From Parvularculaceae bacterium (GTDB taxonomy: Bacteria > Pseudomonadota > Alphaproteobacteria > Caulobacterales > Parvularculaceae), in NCBI GenBank assembly GCA_021776475.1, contig JAJFFV010000006.1, positions 558,001 through 622,000 on the forward strand: 64,000 nucleotides of DNA, given 5' to 3'. Made by a program: the position numbers and the translations under genes. This document shows, in pieces, positions 21,727-32,290 of the stretch (within the stretch, counting starts at the first letter, position 1; the number at the start of each line of letters is the position of its first letter). The notes below the pieces were generated by a model that did not search any database, was not told the origin of the DNA, and saw only the letters and a list, made by a program, of their open reading frames with translations.

Positions 21727-23130
21727 TCAGGATATTTGGTCACCAAGGCGTGCAAGCGCCTCTATTTTCCCCAGGACAAAAAGGGTTTGCCCCAGAGAAG
21801 GAGCGGGGTTTCCTGCCGTGAGTGCGGCCCGCAATGGCTGACCTATCTGGCCGAAGCTAACACCTTTTTCATCAGCGATACTTTGTAGTAACTTCTCCAG
21901 CTTGTCTTCGGTCCAGTCGCTGACAGCGGCCAATAATTCATGCGCTTCACGAAGGATCTCAGTTGCGCCGTCCCTCCGAATAGGTTTGGAGGTCTTGCCG
22001 CTGAGTTCGAACGGACGGGAGATCAAAATAAACGCAGCGGCAGATGGCACCTCGGCGAGGTTTTTTGCGCGCTGTTTTAGAAATGTGGTCGCCCGCAGCA
22101 ATTGCTCGGTTTGCGGTTTCGAAATATTGGGTGCATCCTGCTTAATGAATGGCATTGAAAGTTCGATAAAGGCGTCATCGCCGAGCTGGCGCATATAATG
22201 GACATTCACACTATCAAGTTTGTCCGTATCAAGACGGGAAGGCGCCTTGCCTATTCCCTTCAGATCAAACCATTGCTTAGCCTGGAGTAAAGGAATAATT
22301 TCATCATCGCCATGTGACCAGCCGAGACGCAGTAGGTAATTCGACAGCGCCTCCGGCAGATACCCAAGATCCCGATAGGCATCTACGCCAAGATCACCGT
22401 GGCGCTTGGAGAGCTTCGCGCCGTCAGCTCCGTGAATCAGGGGAATGTGGGCAAATGCTGGTGTTGGCCATCCGAGTGCTTTATAGAGCTGTTGCTGGCG
22501 GGCCGCGTTGATCAAGTGATCATCCCCCCGGATAATATGACTGATCGCCATATCATGATCATCTACAACGACAGCCAACATGTAGGTTGGCGTACAGTCT
22601 GATCGGAGAAGCACCATGTCATCAAGGCTAACCGACGAAAACCTGACATCATCTTGTACTAGATCACTGACAACAATCTCGCCTGACTGGGGCGCTTTCA
22701 ATCTTATGACGTAAGGCTCGTTTGGTGTCTTGCCCATATGGTCACGCCAGGGGCTTTCAAACCGCGTCTGGTTGTCTCTCGCCTGTTTTTTGGCCGCGGC
22801 AAGTTGTTCCCCGGCGAGCCAGCAGCGATAGGCATGTCCGGCATCAAGCAATTGATGAGCGACCGCTACGTGACGTTCGGATCTCGAGAATTGAGAAATT
22901 GGGTCTCCGTCCCAGTCGATCCCGAGCCACGACAAACCATCAAGAATAGCGTTGACGGCCTCTTCATTGTGGCGGGCACGATCAGTATCCTCGATTCGCA
23001 GAAGGAATTTACCCTGTTTGGTTACACTCGTGCGCCGTGCATAAAGCCAGTTAAATAAAGCCGTACGCGCACCACCTATATGGAGGTATCCTGTGGGAGA
23101 AGGAGCAAAACGAGTAACTATCTGGTTCAT
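21727..23130 (-). CDS. gltX: glutamate--tRNA ligase
   Basis: RFAPSPTGYLHIGGARTALFNWL; KLSKRHGDLGV. Confidence 0.96.
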   Translation of the reverse strand: MNQIVTRFAPSPTGYLHIGGARTALFNWLYARRTSVTKQGKFLLRIEDTDRARHNEEAVNAILDGLSWLGIDWDGDPISQFSRSERHVAVAHQLLDAGHAYRCWLAGEQLAAAKKQARDNQTRFESPWRDHMGKTPNEPYVIRLKAPQSGEIVVSDLVQDDVRFSSVSLDDMVLLRSDCTPTYMLAVVVDDHDMAISHIIRGDDHLINAARQQQLYKALGWPTPAFAHIPLIHGADGAKLSKRHGDLGVDAYRDLGYLPEALSNYLLRLGWSHGDDEIIPLLQAKQWFDLKGIGKAPSRLDTDKLDSVNVHYMRQLGDDAFIELSMPFIKQDAPNISKPQTEQLLRATTFLKQRAKNLAEVPSAAAFILISRPFELSGKTSKPIRRDGATEILREAHELLAAVSDWTEDKLEKLLQSIADEKGVSFGQIGQPLRAALTAGNPAPSLGQTLFVLGKIEALARLGDQIS

Positions 23131-23232
23131 GGCTGTGATATATTTCCTTACGCAACCAAAGGTCGCCCATCTTAAAAAGCGCGACTTAACACGTTACAGG
23201 AAAAGTCGCCACGCCTGAGCGTTTGAGATTTG

Positions 23233-23650
23233 AGCGTTTTCCACAAGCGCAATCAACGGCGGCGCCACACAGTGGCTTGACCGGGAGCAAAGAAAATCTC
23301 GCTTTGCGCGTCGCGGTACTGATCGGCATTTGTAGCGGAATATATTTTGGCTTTCAAAAGAACAAATCGTCTGGCTGACAGCATCTTGCGAATTTGCGGC
23401 CTATTTATTGTCGGCGGATTGTTTTTTGTCTTTTGCGGAGCTCTTTGAGGGTGCCTGGTGCAGAAATTCTGTTAGGTGCCCTTCATGGGTACGCCTGTGA
23501 GGCAAAAAAATATATAGACCTTCAGGATTGAAACTGATCAGGGGGCTGAGTACAGGCTTTGCTAAGCAGGGAAGGCATCGCAAGCATTATTATCAGGCGC
23601 AACAAGGTGATATTAACGCTCTATCGCGGGGTAACAGGCCGTAGGCGACC
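23233..23650 (+). pseudogene. probable comEC relic (N- and possible C-terminal fragments; frameshift, stops and a large internal loss)
   Basis: No intact ORF. Frame at 23270: QWLDRE; frame at 23286: SKENLALRVAVLIGICSGIYFGFQKNKSSG*; further GLFIVGGLFFVFCGAL in another frame; ...INALSRGNRP(TAG) near 23615-23644. Located between gltX and lexA. Confidence 0.45.
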
Positions 23651-23683
23651 AGAACTGACCAAGGGACGTAACCCCAAGCCTCC

Positions 23684-24406
23684 CTAATACTGCCGCATCA
23701 GCCCGACGAGTTTGCCTTGGACCTTGACCCGGTTCGGGCCGAATATCCGTGTCTCATAGGCTGGGTTAGCTGCTTCCAACGCAATAGAGGCGCCCTTCTT
23801 GCGCAACCGTTTCAAAGTCGCTTCTTCTTCGTCGACTAACGCCACCACGATATCGCCTGAGCCCGCATCGTCGGATCGCTGGATCAAGACCACATCACCA
23901 TCATGGATCCCGGCTTCAATCATCGAGTCACCCTGTACTTCCAGGGCGAAGTGCTCGCCCGATCGTAGCATGGATTTGGGGACAGAGAATTTGTCCTGCT
24001 CATGCTGGATCGCACTGATGGGCGTGCCGGCCGCGATCCGGCCCAACACGGAAATTTCGACAACATTCTCGTTTGTGTTGACAGGCAGTTCTTCAACATT
24101 GCCTTTCTTGCCTGAAGCTTTTCCGCGGCTGCCTTCGATAACAGAGGGAGAAAATCCTGTTGCCCGACCTGAAATTGCCTCCACCGTTACGTCGTCCGGC
24201 ATTCGAAGGACTTCCAGCGCCCGGGCACGATGGGCAAGGCGGCGGATGAAGCCGCGCTCCTCGAGCGCTGTAATGAGCCGGTGGATGCCGGACTTGGACT
24301 TCAGATCAAGCGCCTCCTTCATTTCGTCAAAAGAAGGAGAAATACCGCTCTCGCTGATACGTTGATTTATATAGACCAACAGTTCGCGCTGTTTGGCTGT
24401 CAGCAT
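23684..24406 (-). CDS. lexA: LexA repressor (SOS)
   Basis: [60 protein letters not shown] at 24406 preferred over the ORF-track start at 24460. Confidence 0.96.
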   Translation of the reverse strand: MLTAKQRELLVYINQRISESGISPSFDEMKEALDLKSKSGIHRLITALEERGFIRRLAHRARALEVLRMPDDVTVEAISGRATGFSPSVIEGSRGKASGKKGNVEELPVNTNENVVEISVLGRIAAGTPISAIQHEQDKFSVPKSMLRSGEHFALEVQGDSMIEAGIHDGDVVLIQRSDDAGSGDIVVALVDEEEATLKRLRKKGASIALEAANPAYETRIFGPNRVKVQGKLVGLMRQY

Positions 24407-24469
24407 GGTTTTACCTTTCTGGCTGTCCACCCTCAGGAGGGTGCAACCACTTGAGAACAAATCATATAC

Positions 24470-24484
24470 GTTCTACTGATGTTC
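24470..24484. promoter_or_regulatory. alphaproteobacterial-type SOS box upstream of lexA
   Basis: GTTC-TACTGAT-GTTC, exact GTTC-N7-GTTC, about 64 bp upstream of the lexA start. Confidence 0.88.
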
Positions 24485-24551
24485 ACCCCGCGCGTCAATC
24501 TGGATTGCCAGAAAACCTAATCGAATCAATCGCCAAGGGAGAAAAAGGCGG

Positions 24552-25334
24552 TCAAGCCAGCAAATTGCGGGTTGCGGCTTCGACATCCTCTTGCCGCATC
24601 AGACTTTCGCCGATCAAGAAGCAGTAGATGCCGGAGTGGCTCATACGCTGGAGATCAGTCGGAGCGCAAAGGCCACTTTCGCTGACGACCAGCCGATCAT
24701 CGGGGCACAGTGCCGCAAGTCGCTCGCTTGTCTCCAACGACGTCTCAAAGGTGTTAAGGTTGCGGTTGTTGATCCCGATAAGCGGGCTTGAGAGCCCCAA
24801 AGCGCGCTCAAGTTCTTGTTCGTTGTGAACCTCAACCAGCACATTCATGCACCAGTGTCTTGCTGCATCGTCAAGTTCGGCCAGTTGAGGGTCTGTCAGA
24901 CAGGCAACGATCAGCAAGATGCAGTCAGCCCCAAGAACTCTCGATTGCACGATTTGATATGGGTCGATGATGAAGTCCTTGCGCAAGACGGGAAGTCCAG
25001 TGGCACTGCGGGCTTGCCCGAGATATTCGGGTGCCCCTTGAAAACTCGGTTCATCTGTCAGGACCGAGAGGCACGTCGCACCCCCTTTCTCGTAGGCCTG
25101 GGCCAGGGCAGGTGGGTCAAAATCAGGCCTGATGAGACCCTTAGAAGGGCTTGCCTTCTTGATTTCAGCAATTAATCCGTATCCGGTTTTCGATGCGGCG
25201 CGCAGCGCTTGGGCAAATGGTCTGACCGGCCCCGCTTCGGTTGCTTGGCCTTCGAGGTCACCTAATCCAATTGCTCTCCTCGCCGTCGCCACCTCTTCTT
25301 TTTTGTAGAGGATAATATCTTCGAGTATGGTCAC
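24552..25334 (-). CDS. trpC: indole-3-glycerol phosphate synthase
   Basis: [29 protein letters not shown]. Confidence 0.96.
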   Translation of the reverse strand: MTILEDIILYKKEEVATARRAIGLGDLEGQATEAGPVRPFAQALRAASKTGYGLIAEIKKASPSKGLIRPDFDPPALAQAYEKGGATCLSVLTDEPSFQGAPEYLGQARSATGLPVLRKDFIIDPYQIVQSRVLGADCILLIVACLTDPQLAELDDAARHWCMNVLVEVHNEQELERALGLSSPLIGINNRNLNTFETSLETSERLAALCPDDRLVVSESGLCAPTDLQRMSHSGIYCFLIGESLMRQEDVEAATRNLLA

Positions 25335-26347
25335 AGGTTGGTCCGTTCAACCAGTTGCTCGAGTTTTTTGAGGGCGCTGCCAGTATCAATCGCCTTGGCT
25401 GCGATCTGCGCGCCGTCCTCTAGGTTTTGAGCTTGACCGGCGACGACCAAGCCTGCTGCCGAGTTCAAGAGAACAATATTTCTGTAGGCAGAAGATTTGC
25501 CCCCGAGAAGTGCGCGCAAGGCGGCGGCGTTGTGGGTTACGTCGCCACCTTTGATCGCAGCGGGCGCATCCGTTCCGAGCCCCGCGTCTGCCGGCGACAC
25601 TTCAAAGTGTTTGATATCACCACCAGACAACGCCGAAACATAGCTGGGTCCAGTGGTCGTCAGTTCATCGAGGCCGTCAGATCCGTGCACGACCCAAGCT
25701 GAGAGCGTGCCCAGTTTTCTTAAAACTTCGGCGACTGGTCCGGTCAACGAATGGTCATAGACACCAAGAAGCTGGTAGCGTGCTCTGGCCGGGTTGGTCA
25801 ACGGGCCAAGCAAGTTGAATATTGTACGCACCCCCATATCGGTGCGCACCGGCGCCACATGGCGAACGGCCGGATGATGGCGCTGCGCAAACAGGAAAGC
25901 AATCCCGATTTCGTCAAGACAGCCTTTGACGGTGTCCATCGGCGCCATGAGGTTGACCCCAAGCTCCGCCAGCACGTCCGAAGAGCCTGACTGGGAGCTC
26001 ACGGCCTTGTTGCCATGCTTGGCGACGGGAACACCGCAACCGGCGAGAACAAAGGCAACAGCTGTTGAAATGTTGTAGGTTTGTGCGCCGTCGCCTCCTG
26101 TGCCACAGGTGTCAAGACAGTCAGATGGTCCGCTGATTCTGGTCGCTTCAGCCCGCATGGCCTCAGCCGCTGCAGCAATCTCCGCCGGAGTCTCGCCGCG
26201 CATTTTGAGCGCCGTCAGAAGAGTTGCGATTTGCACCGGCAGCGCATCGCCGTTCAGCATTTGCTGCATGGCGGTGGTGATCTCGGCGCGGCTCAGGATT
26301 TGACCGTCAGCCGCCAACTTTACAATATCTGGAAAGCTGTCACTCAT
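25331..26347 (-). CDS. trpD: anthranilate phosphoribosyltransferase
   Basis: [39 protein letters not shown]. Confidence 0.96.
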   Translation of the reverse strand: MSDSFPDIVKLAADGQILSRAEITTAMQQMLNGDALPVQIATLLTALKMRGETPAEIAAAAEAMRAEATRISGPSDCLDTCGTGGDGAQTYNISTAVAFVLAGCGVPVAKHGNKAVSSQSGSSDVLAELGVNLMAPMDTVKGCLDEIGIAFLFAQRHHPAVRHVAPVRTDMGVRTIFNLLGPLTNPARARYQLLGVYDHSLTGPVAEVLRKLGTLSAWVVHGSDGLDELTTTGPSYVSALSGGDIKHFEVSPADAGLGTDAPAAIKGGDVTHNAAALRALLGGKSSAYRNIVLLNSAAGLVVAGQAQNLEDGAQIAAKAIDTGSALKKLEQLVERTNL

Positions 26348-26937
26348 ACCGCTGACCGTGACGGCAGGGCCGCGTTAAAAAAATTCTGAATCATTGTGGC
26401 ACCATATTCTGTAGCGATACTTTCAGGGTGGAACTGAACACCATAAATTGGTTTGTCCATAATTCGAATAGCCATGATTTCCTGATCATCACCCGAAGCC
26501 GCGATTGGTACGATGCTGCCCGGTACACTTTGTTTTTCGACCACAAGCGAATGATAGCGCGTGGCTATGAAACCGGATGGAATATCGTGAAAAAGGCCTG
26601 TCCCATCATGTATGATCTGGCTGGTTTTGCCGTGCATCAAATGGTTAGTTTTGACGATCCGCGCCCCGAATGCCTGAGCAATCGCCTGATGTCCAAGACA
26701 CACACCGAGCAGCGGTACACTCTGCTTGGCGGCTTCCCTGACGAGATCAACGCAAATACCGGCATCATCTGGTGTACACGGGCCAGGTGACAGAACAATT
26801 GCATCAGTAGCGAGGTTAAGGGCGTCTGCGACAGTCAGTTTGTCGTTCCTACGCACTTCAAGATCGTTGCGGATTTGGCCAATCAGGTGGACAAGGTTGT
26901 AGGTAAAACTGTCATAATTATCGATCAATAGAATCAT
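26344..26937 (-). CDS. trpG: anthranilate synthase glutamine amidotransferase subunit
   Basis: LIDNYDSFTYNLVHL; LLGVCLGHQAIAQ; GVQFHPESI. Confidence 0.96.
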   Translation of the reverse strand: MILLIDNYDSFTYNLVHLIGQIRNDLEVRRNDKLTVADALNLATDAIVLSPGPCTPDDAGICVDLVREAAKQSVPLLGVCLGHQAIAQAFGARIVKTNHLMHGKTSQIIHDGTGLFHDIPSGFIATRYHSLVVEKQSVPGSIVPIAASGDDQEIMAIRIMDKPIYGVQFHPESIATEYGATMIQNFFNAALPSRSAV

Positions 26938-26984
26938 GAAAAGCTCCGCTCGACTTACTTACCGATGATCGGGCAACACGCAAG

Positions 26985-27992
26985 ATGCGTCACTCTCCTA
27001 ACTTACTCAAACGGATGACCAGCGGCTTTTCATCACGGTTTGGCCAGTACTGCATCTCCGGTGCAGCGCTCGTCTGCGGTGTTACCGTCGGTGCTCTGAT
27101 GGCGAACGTGACCGGTTTTGGCAGTCAACTCTTTGCTGATTCGGGTAGTCCCGAACAAAACTACCTCGCCAAACCACTTGATCCGTTTGCCCAGGAGTTG
27201 AGATCGGTGGCACGCCTGCCACTTGAGCTGGGTCAGCAGGCATTGGGTCCGGTGCTCACAAGAGAAAGGCTGGAAGCAAGCTCAGGCCCCAGGATCGTCA
27301 TTATATTTGACGATGTCGGATTTGACGGCGCCGCCTTCGATCGCATCCGCGCTTTGCCAGGGCCACTCACCCTGTCTTTTTTGCCATATGCACCAAATGT
27401 CAATCAGATGGTCGAGAAGGCCAAAAGGGACGGCCACGAGATTTTGCTGCACTTGCCGATGGAACCAGTAAGGAAGGCAAATAATCCCGGGCCAAATGCC
27501 CTGACTACGGCTGACAGCGACGCCCAGCTAAAGCAAAAATTACAGACAAATTTGCAACTCTTTAATGGCTATGTCGGCGTCAACAACCATATGGGCAGTC
27601 GGCTTACTGCCAATAAACGCGCCATGAAACTTGTCCTTGAGGAAATAAACCGTCGAAACCTATATTTCGTCGATTCGGTCACAACAGGGCGCACGGTCGC
27701 CTCAAAGGTAGCAGAAGAGATTGGCGCGAACGCGTGGAACAGAGATGTGTTCCTTGACGCGGATCACGGTGATACGGGCGCACCGAATGTAAAGGCCCGG
27801 CTTGACGAACTCGAGCAAAAGGCATTGGCAAATGGATACGCAATTGCGATTGCGCACCCTTATACATCCACGATTGAAACGTTGGAGGTGTGGCTCTTGT
27901 CGGTCGAATTGCGCGGGTTCAACCTAACGACTATAACCAAATTACAGGCTGAATTTGAAAGTGGCACTCAAGCTTTGGCCGCATTTAGGTAG
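26985..27992 (+). CDS. divergent polysaccharide deacetylase family protein (YibQ-like)
   Basis: IVIIFDDVGFDGAAFDRIRALPGPLTLSFLPYAPN; HEILLHLPMEP; GVNNHMGSRLT. Confidence 0.88.
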   Translation: MRHSPNLLKRMTSGFSSRFGQYCISGAALVCGVTVGALMANVTGFGSQLFADSGSPEQNYLAKPLDPFAQELRSVARLPLELGQQALGPVLTRERLEASSGPRIVIIFDDVGFDGAAFDRIRALPGPLTLSFLPYAPNVNQMVEKAKRDGHEILLHLPMEPVRKANNPGPNALTTADSDAQLKQKLQTNLQLFNGYVGVNNHMGSRLTANKRAMKLVLEEINRRNLYFVDSVTTGRTVASKVAEEIGANAWNRDVFLDADHGDTGAPNVKARLDELEQKALANGYAIAIAHPYTSTIETLEVWLLSVELRGFNLTTITKLQAEFESGTQALAAFR

Positions 27993-28011
27993 CACGTATA
28001 GCGGGCGTGTT

Positions 28012-29529
28012 TTAGAATGCCATCTTGGCTGCCATGACTAATGCATTCGCCTTGTTTCGACACTCTATATTTTCAGCATAACCATCTGAATCTGCTACTA
28101 TTCCTGCACCAGCTTGAATGTACATCATACCGTCTTTTACCGCAGCAGTGCGGAGTGCTATACAAGTATCCAAGCTGCCATCGGCTGAGAAATATCCGAT
28201 GCAACCGGCATAGGGGCCGCGTTTGTCTTTTTCCAGTTCGGCGATAATTTCCATCGCCCTAATCTTGGGCGCGCCAGATACTGTACCAGCTGGAAAGCCA
28301 GCCATCAGAGCGTCAACAGGATCAATTCCTTCTGCCAATTCGCCAGCTACATTGGAGACAATGTGCATCACATGACTGTAGCGCTCGATTGTAAATTCCT
28401 CAGATACTTTGACGGAGCCAAGCGATGCAGACCGGCCAACATCGTTCCTGCCGAGGTCAAGAAGCATAAGGTGTTCAGCAATTTCTTTGGCATCGACCAG
28501 CAGTTCTGCTTCTAGCGCCTTGTCCTGTTCTGGCGTGTCTCCTCTGGGCCGGGTCCCTGCGATGGGTCTGATTGTGATCTCGTTATTTCGTACCCTGACC
28601 AGTATCTCCGGGCTGGAGCCGACCAAAGCACAGTCCTCAAAATTCAAATAGAATAGAAAAGGCGAGGGATTCAAACGGCGCAGCGCCCGGTATAGAGCGA
28701 AAGGTTCTGCGGCAAAAGGCGTTGAAAACCGCTGGCTGAGAACAACCTGAAAAATATCACCGGCGCGGATATATTCCTTCGCCGTTTCGACCATTGCGTT
28801 GAACTCGCCGTCGTTAAGATTCGAGCGAATATCGATGACCTCGTCCTTGCTCATCGGCTTTGGAGCCTCTTTTGGTGAATTGGTCAGGGCCTCGATTGCT
28901 GTGTTGAGACGGTCTGTCGCCTCCTGGTAGGCGGCATCTGCTGTTACACAAGCTTTTGGGCGTACCGGGGTAATGAATGTAATCTCCCGGCTGATATTGT
29001 CGAATACGGCGAGAATTGTAGGCCTGATGAAAATAGCGTCATAAAAATTGAGTCCGTTATCAGCATTTGCCGGCAGCTTTTCCAGCTGGTTGACCGTATC
29101 ATAGCCAAAATATCCGAAGACGCCGGCGAACATAGGGGGCAACTCTTGTGCGATAGTTGCAGGCAGGTCGATCCGCGACTCCGCGAGTAGTGCTCTCAGG
29201 CTGTCGAGCATAGGATAGTTTTCTGTTTTGAATTGACCGCCGCCGGCGTCAGCTTCGCGATTGATTTCGACAACGTCATCCTTGGCCCGCCAGACGATGT
29301 CCGGATTGATGCCGATGATGGAGTAACGCCCAAGATTTTCTCCACCCTCAACTGACTCGAGGAGAAAAGCATTTGTGCTGGTACCGGCCAGCTTCAGATA
29401 TGCCGAAACGGGCGTATCGGTGTCATTCACTGATTTTCGCCAGACAATTTGAGGTCGGTTTCGTTTATAGGTCGCGTCAAACGTTAGTTCGTCAGGCCGT
29501 GTTGAGGCGGGATCAAAATCCTGCGACAT
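28012..29529 (-). CDS. trpE: anthranilate synthase component I
   Basis: IRPIAGTRPRGDTPEQD; LDLGRNDVGR; GTVSGAPKIRAMEII. Confidence 0.96.
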   Translation of the reverse strand: MSQDFDPASTRPDELTFDATYKRNRPQIVWRKSVNDTDTPVSAYLKLAGTSTNAFLLESVEGGENLGRYSIIGINPDIVWRAKDDVVEINREADAGGGQFKTENYPMLDSLRALLAESRIDLPATIAQELPPMFAGVFGYFGYDTVNQLEKLPANADNGLNFYDAIFIRPTILAVFDNISREITFITPVRPKACVTADAAYQEATDRLNTAIEALTNSPKEAPKPMSKDEVIDIRSNLNDGEFNAMVETAKEYIRAGDIFQVVLSQRFSTPFAAEPFALYRALRRLNPSPFLFYLNFEDCALVGSSPEILVRVRNNEITIRPIAGTRPRGDTPEQDKALEAELLVDAKEIAEHLMLLDLGRNDVGRSASLGSVKVSEEFTIERYSHVMHIVSNVAGELAEGIDPVDALMAGFPAGTVSGAPKIRAMEIIAELEKDKRGPYAGCIGYFSADGSLDTCIALRTAAVKDGMMYIQAGAGIVADSDGYAENIECRNKANALVMAAKMAF

Positions 29530-31421
29530 TATTCATCGCCCAAGCCGAACGCTTGCGCCAGCTGAGCATCGTTTTGCTTCACACCAACCTCTTGCTGGAG
29601 CGTGACAATGTAAGCGTCCGATAGTTCTTGAGTAATCAGTTGACCTGCATTTGCCTGGTAGAGCTGTAGCAACAAATCAGCCTGCAGCATTGGCGGGAAT
29701 CGGGCATCCTTGATTGTGACAACATAGGAAGATAGGTCGCTAACGCTTTTACCGGAGATTGAACCACCGATGTTGCTCAGAAAGATCTCATCAACCAGCA
29801 ATACAGGCAGTTCAGCCGCTTCATTCTGTTTTGTCAGGGCGACCGATTTTGTCTCCAGTCCGGCTTCTGCCGCGAGACTGGCCAAAGATATTTCGGCAGT
29901 AATATTGCGAAGAATTTCCTGCTCCTTGTCGCTGATCGTTTTTCTGATTTCCGCGGCGATCCAGCTGTTTGCGACGTCGTCGCGCACAGTTTCGAAATCC
30001 TGGAGAGCGGGGCTGGTGATGTCTTCGACAACCAGCATGAAGTAGCCGCTGCCATCTTCCAATTCGACAACGTCTGACTCATCTCCTTGTTGCAGTGCAA
30101 ACGCTTCCCTCAAAATCCCTGCCTGCAAGTCATTGATGATTGCGCCTTCCGGTGTAATCAAATTCACATCGACCGGGCCGAATGTAACCGCGCTTGCTTC
30201 GTTCACGCCGGCGATCGCTTCGCTGATCGTGGCGCCTTCATCGCGGGCGACTTCGATAGCCTCGATTGCGTCGAGCAATCTTCTCGTCGTCTCGTCTTGC
30301 AAAAGCTCCGCGACCAATGTTTCACGTTGGTCCTCAAAGTTAGTTTCTTGCCCTTGCGTGATACTGACAACGGTTGCGATCACATAATTGCCGAACAAAT
30401 CCGCGATAGGTCCGACGACGCTGTCGACTTCGGCCTGAAAGACCGCTTCAGCCACTCTCGCATCGGCCAAGTCTGACGCGCTGAGGTCCTGATATGTCAC
30501 ATTCTCGATTTTGAAGGATTGTTCGCGTGCTAGCTCTACCCAGGTCGCGCCAGTGTTAAGTTTGGCGATGGCGCCTCTTGCCTCGGCTTCATTTGAATAG
30601 GATATCTGAATAATTGTGCGTGTTTCCGGCACATCGAGCCTGCTTTTCCGGATCTCGAACAATTTGCGGATATCTTCTTCGTCGACTTGCAGTTCGGTTT
30701 GGAAATCGTCTCTCTTAAGGATGACCACTTGAAAAGTCCTGTATTCAGGGTCGGTATAGGTCGCAGCGTTCGTCTCAAAATAGGTTCGCAGCGCCTCGTC
30801 AGTTGGTTCTCCGGGAGTACCAACATCATCGGCAGTTATCTTTATGAAATCAATGTCGCGGGTTTCAGCAGCGCGTAAGAGGAGGGGGGTAACAAACGCC
30901 TCCGGTGCATTCATGCTGGAGGCAACCGAATTGAATATTTGTTGGCGCACCAGATCGGACCGCACGTCTTCCCGAAACTCAAGGATATTGATGCTGTTTT
31001 GCCGGAGTATTTGATCGAGAATAAATTGATCGAATTTTCCTGTACGAGGATTTTTTAATCCGTCCTGCGACTGGAGAAAATCCGCAACCATCTCTTTCGT
31101 TGAAGTAAGGCCCAGCGTTCTTGCATCTTCGGTGATCGCCGCTCTCGTTTTCATGATATTCAACGTTCGTGTGAGCAGACCTGATGAAATCGCTTCTTGA
31201 CGGTTGATCTGTTCCCCTGACTGCCGCCGCAAATCAAGCTGGCGATCAAATTCGCGCTGCACTTCAACGGTTGAGAATTTCGCCTTCCCAACCTCCAGCG
31301 CATTGCTTTGGGCAAAGTTGCGCAGGTCCGGCACGCCAAAAAAAGCAAACGCGAGTATCATTAGCGCGACGATAAACCAGGCAACCACTCCTTTTAGGGA
31401 ATTGCGAACTTGAGTCAGCAT
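29529..31421 (-). CDS. ppiD: PpiD/SurA-type peptidylprolyl isomerase, membrane-anchored
   Basis: N-terminal TM segment; SurA_N-like and rotamase-like regions; ALEVGKAKFSTVEVQREFDRQL. Confidence 0.85.
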   Translation of the reverse strand: MLTQVRNSLKGVVAWFIVALMILAFAFFGVPDLRNFAQSNALEVGKAKFSTVEVQREFDRQLDLRRQSGEQINRQEAISSGLLTRTLNIMKTRAAITEDARTLGLTSTKEMVADFLQSQDGLKNPRTGKFDQFILDQILRQNSINILEFREDVRSDLVRQQIFNSVASSMNAPEAFVTPLLLRAAETRDIDFIKITADDVGTPGEPTDEALRTYFETNAATYTDPEYRTFQVVILKRDDFQTELQVDEEDIRKLFEIRKSRLDVPETRTIIQISYSNEAEARGAIAKLNTGATWVELAREQSFKIENVTYQDLSASDLADARVAEAVFQAEVDSVVGPIADLFGNYVIATVVSITQGQETNFEDQRETLVAELLQDETTRRLLDAIEAIEVARDEGATISEAIAGVNEASAVTFGPVDVNLITPEGAIINDLQAGILREAFALQQGDESDVVELEDGSGYFMLVVEDITSPALQDFETVRDDVANSWIAAEIRKTISDKEQEILRNITAEISLASLAAEAGLETKSVALTKQNEAAELPVLLVDEIFLSNIGGSISGKSVSDLSSYVVTIKDARFPPMLQADLLLQLYQANAGQLITQELSDAYIVTLQQEVGVKQNDAQLAQAFGLGDE

Positions 31422-31555
31422 TTTCAGGCTCCAATATCAGACAGGCATTTCAGGACGAAGCGATACGTCATCACGGGCGATATTGGCAAGAGACTTGTGT
31501 TTCATGATGGCTTTGCTCAGAAGAATGCCCAGCCAAGTGCGAGAAGGAGAACTGA

Positions 31556-32269
31556 ATGCGACATCTGATTGCCGGCAACTGGAAAATGAACGGTCTGCGC
31601 TCCTCGCTGAACGAAATCACGAAGCTCAAATCCCTTCTCGCTGCATCCCAGCGTGCAGTTGATGTGCTTGTCTGCCCGCCGGTTACATTACTGGAACGGC
31701 TGGTGGTGGCAGCCAAGGGAACGGTTGTGAAATGTGGTGCTCAGGACTGTCATGCCAGCGCATCAGGGGCGCATACCGGAGACGTCAGTGCCGAAATGCT
31801 GAGCGAGGCCGGTGCCGAGTTTGTGATCGTTGGTCATTCCGAGCGGAGGGCAGATCATGCAGAGGCGGATGTTCTGGTCAAGGCAAAAGCTGAAGCCGCC
31901 CAACGTGCTGGGATGATGCCCATCATATGTGTCGGTGAAACCCAAAACGAGCGTGAAAACGGTCGGGCGATAGACGTTGTGACCAACCAGCTTTTAGGAT
32001 CCCTACCTAACTCTGGCGAATTTGTGGTCGCCTATGAACCGGTCTGGGCCATCGGGACAGGACTGGTGCCGACGCTCGCGGACATCGAGGAAATGCATGG
32101 CGTCATTCGCGGCAAAACCGCACCCGCAGTTCGCTTATTATACGGTGGCTCAGTGAAACCTTCGAATGCTGGCGATATTCTTCAAGTAGCCAACGTCAAT
32201 GGTGCCTTAGTTGGTGGGGCGAGTTTGAAAGCAGATGATTTTCATGGCATCATTGATGCCTATAAATAA
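31556..32269 (+). CDS. tpiA: triosephosphate isomerase
   Basis: [39 protein letters not shown]. Confidence 0.96.
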   Translation: MRHLIAGNWKMNGLRSSLNEITKLKSLLAASQRAVDVLVCPPVTLLERLVVAAKGTVVKCGAQDCHASASGAHTGDVSAEMLSEAGAEFVIVGHSERRADHAEADVLVKAKAEAAQRAGMMPIICVGETQNERENGRAIDVVTNQLLGSLPNSGEFVVAYEPVWAIGTGLVPTLADIEEMHGVIRGKTAPAVRLLYGGSVKPSNAGDILQVANVNGALVGGASLKADDFHGIIDAYK

Positions 32270-32290
32270 GAAAAACACAGCAATACCAAC

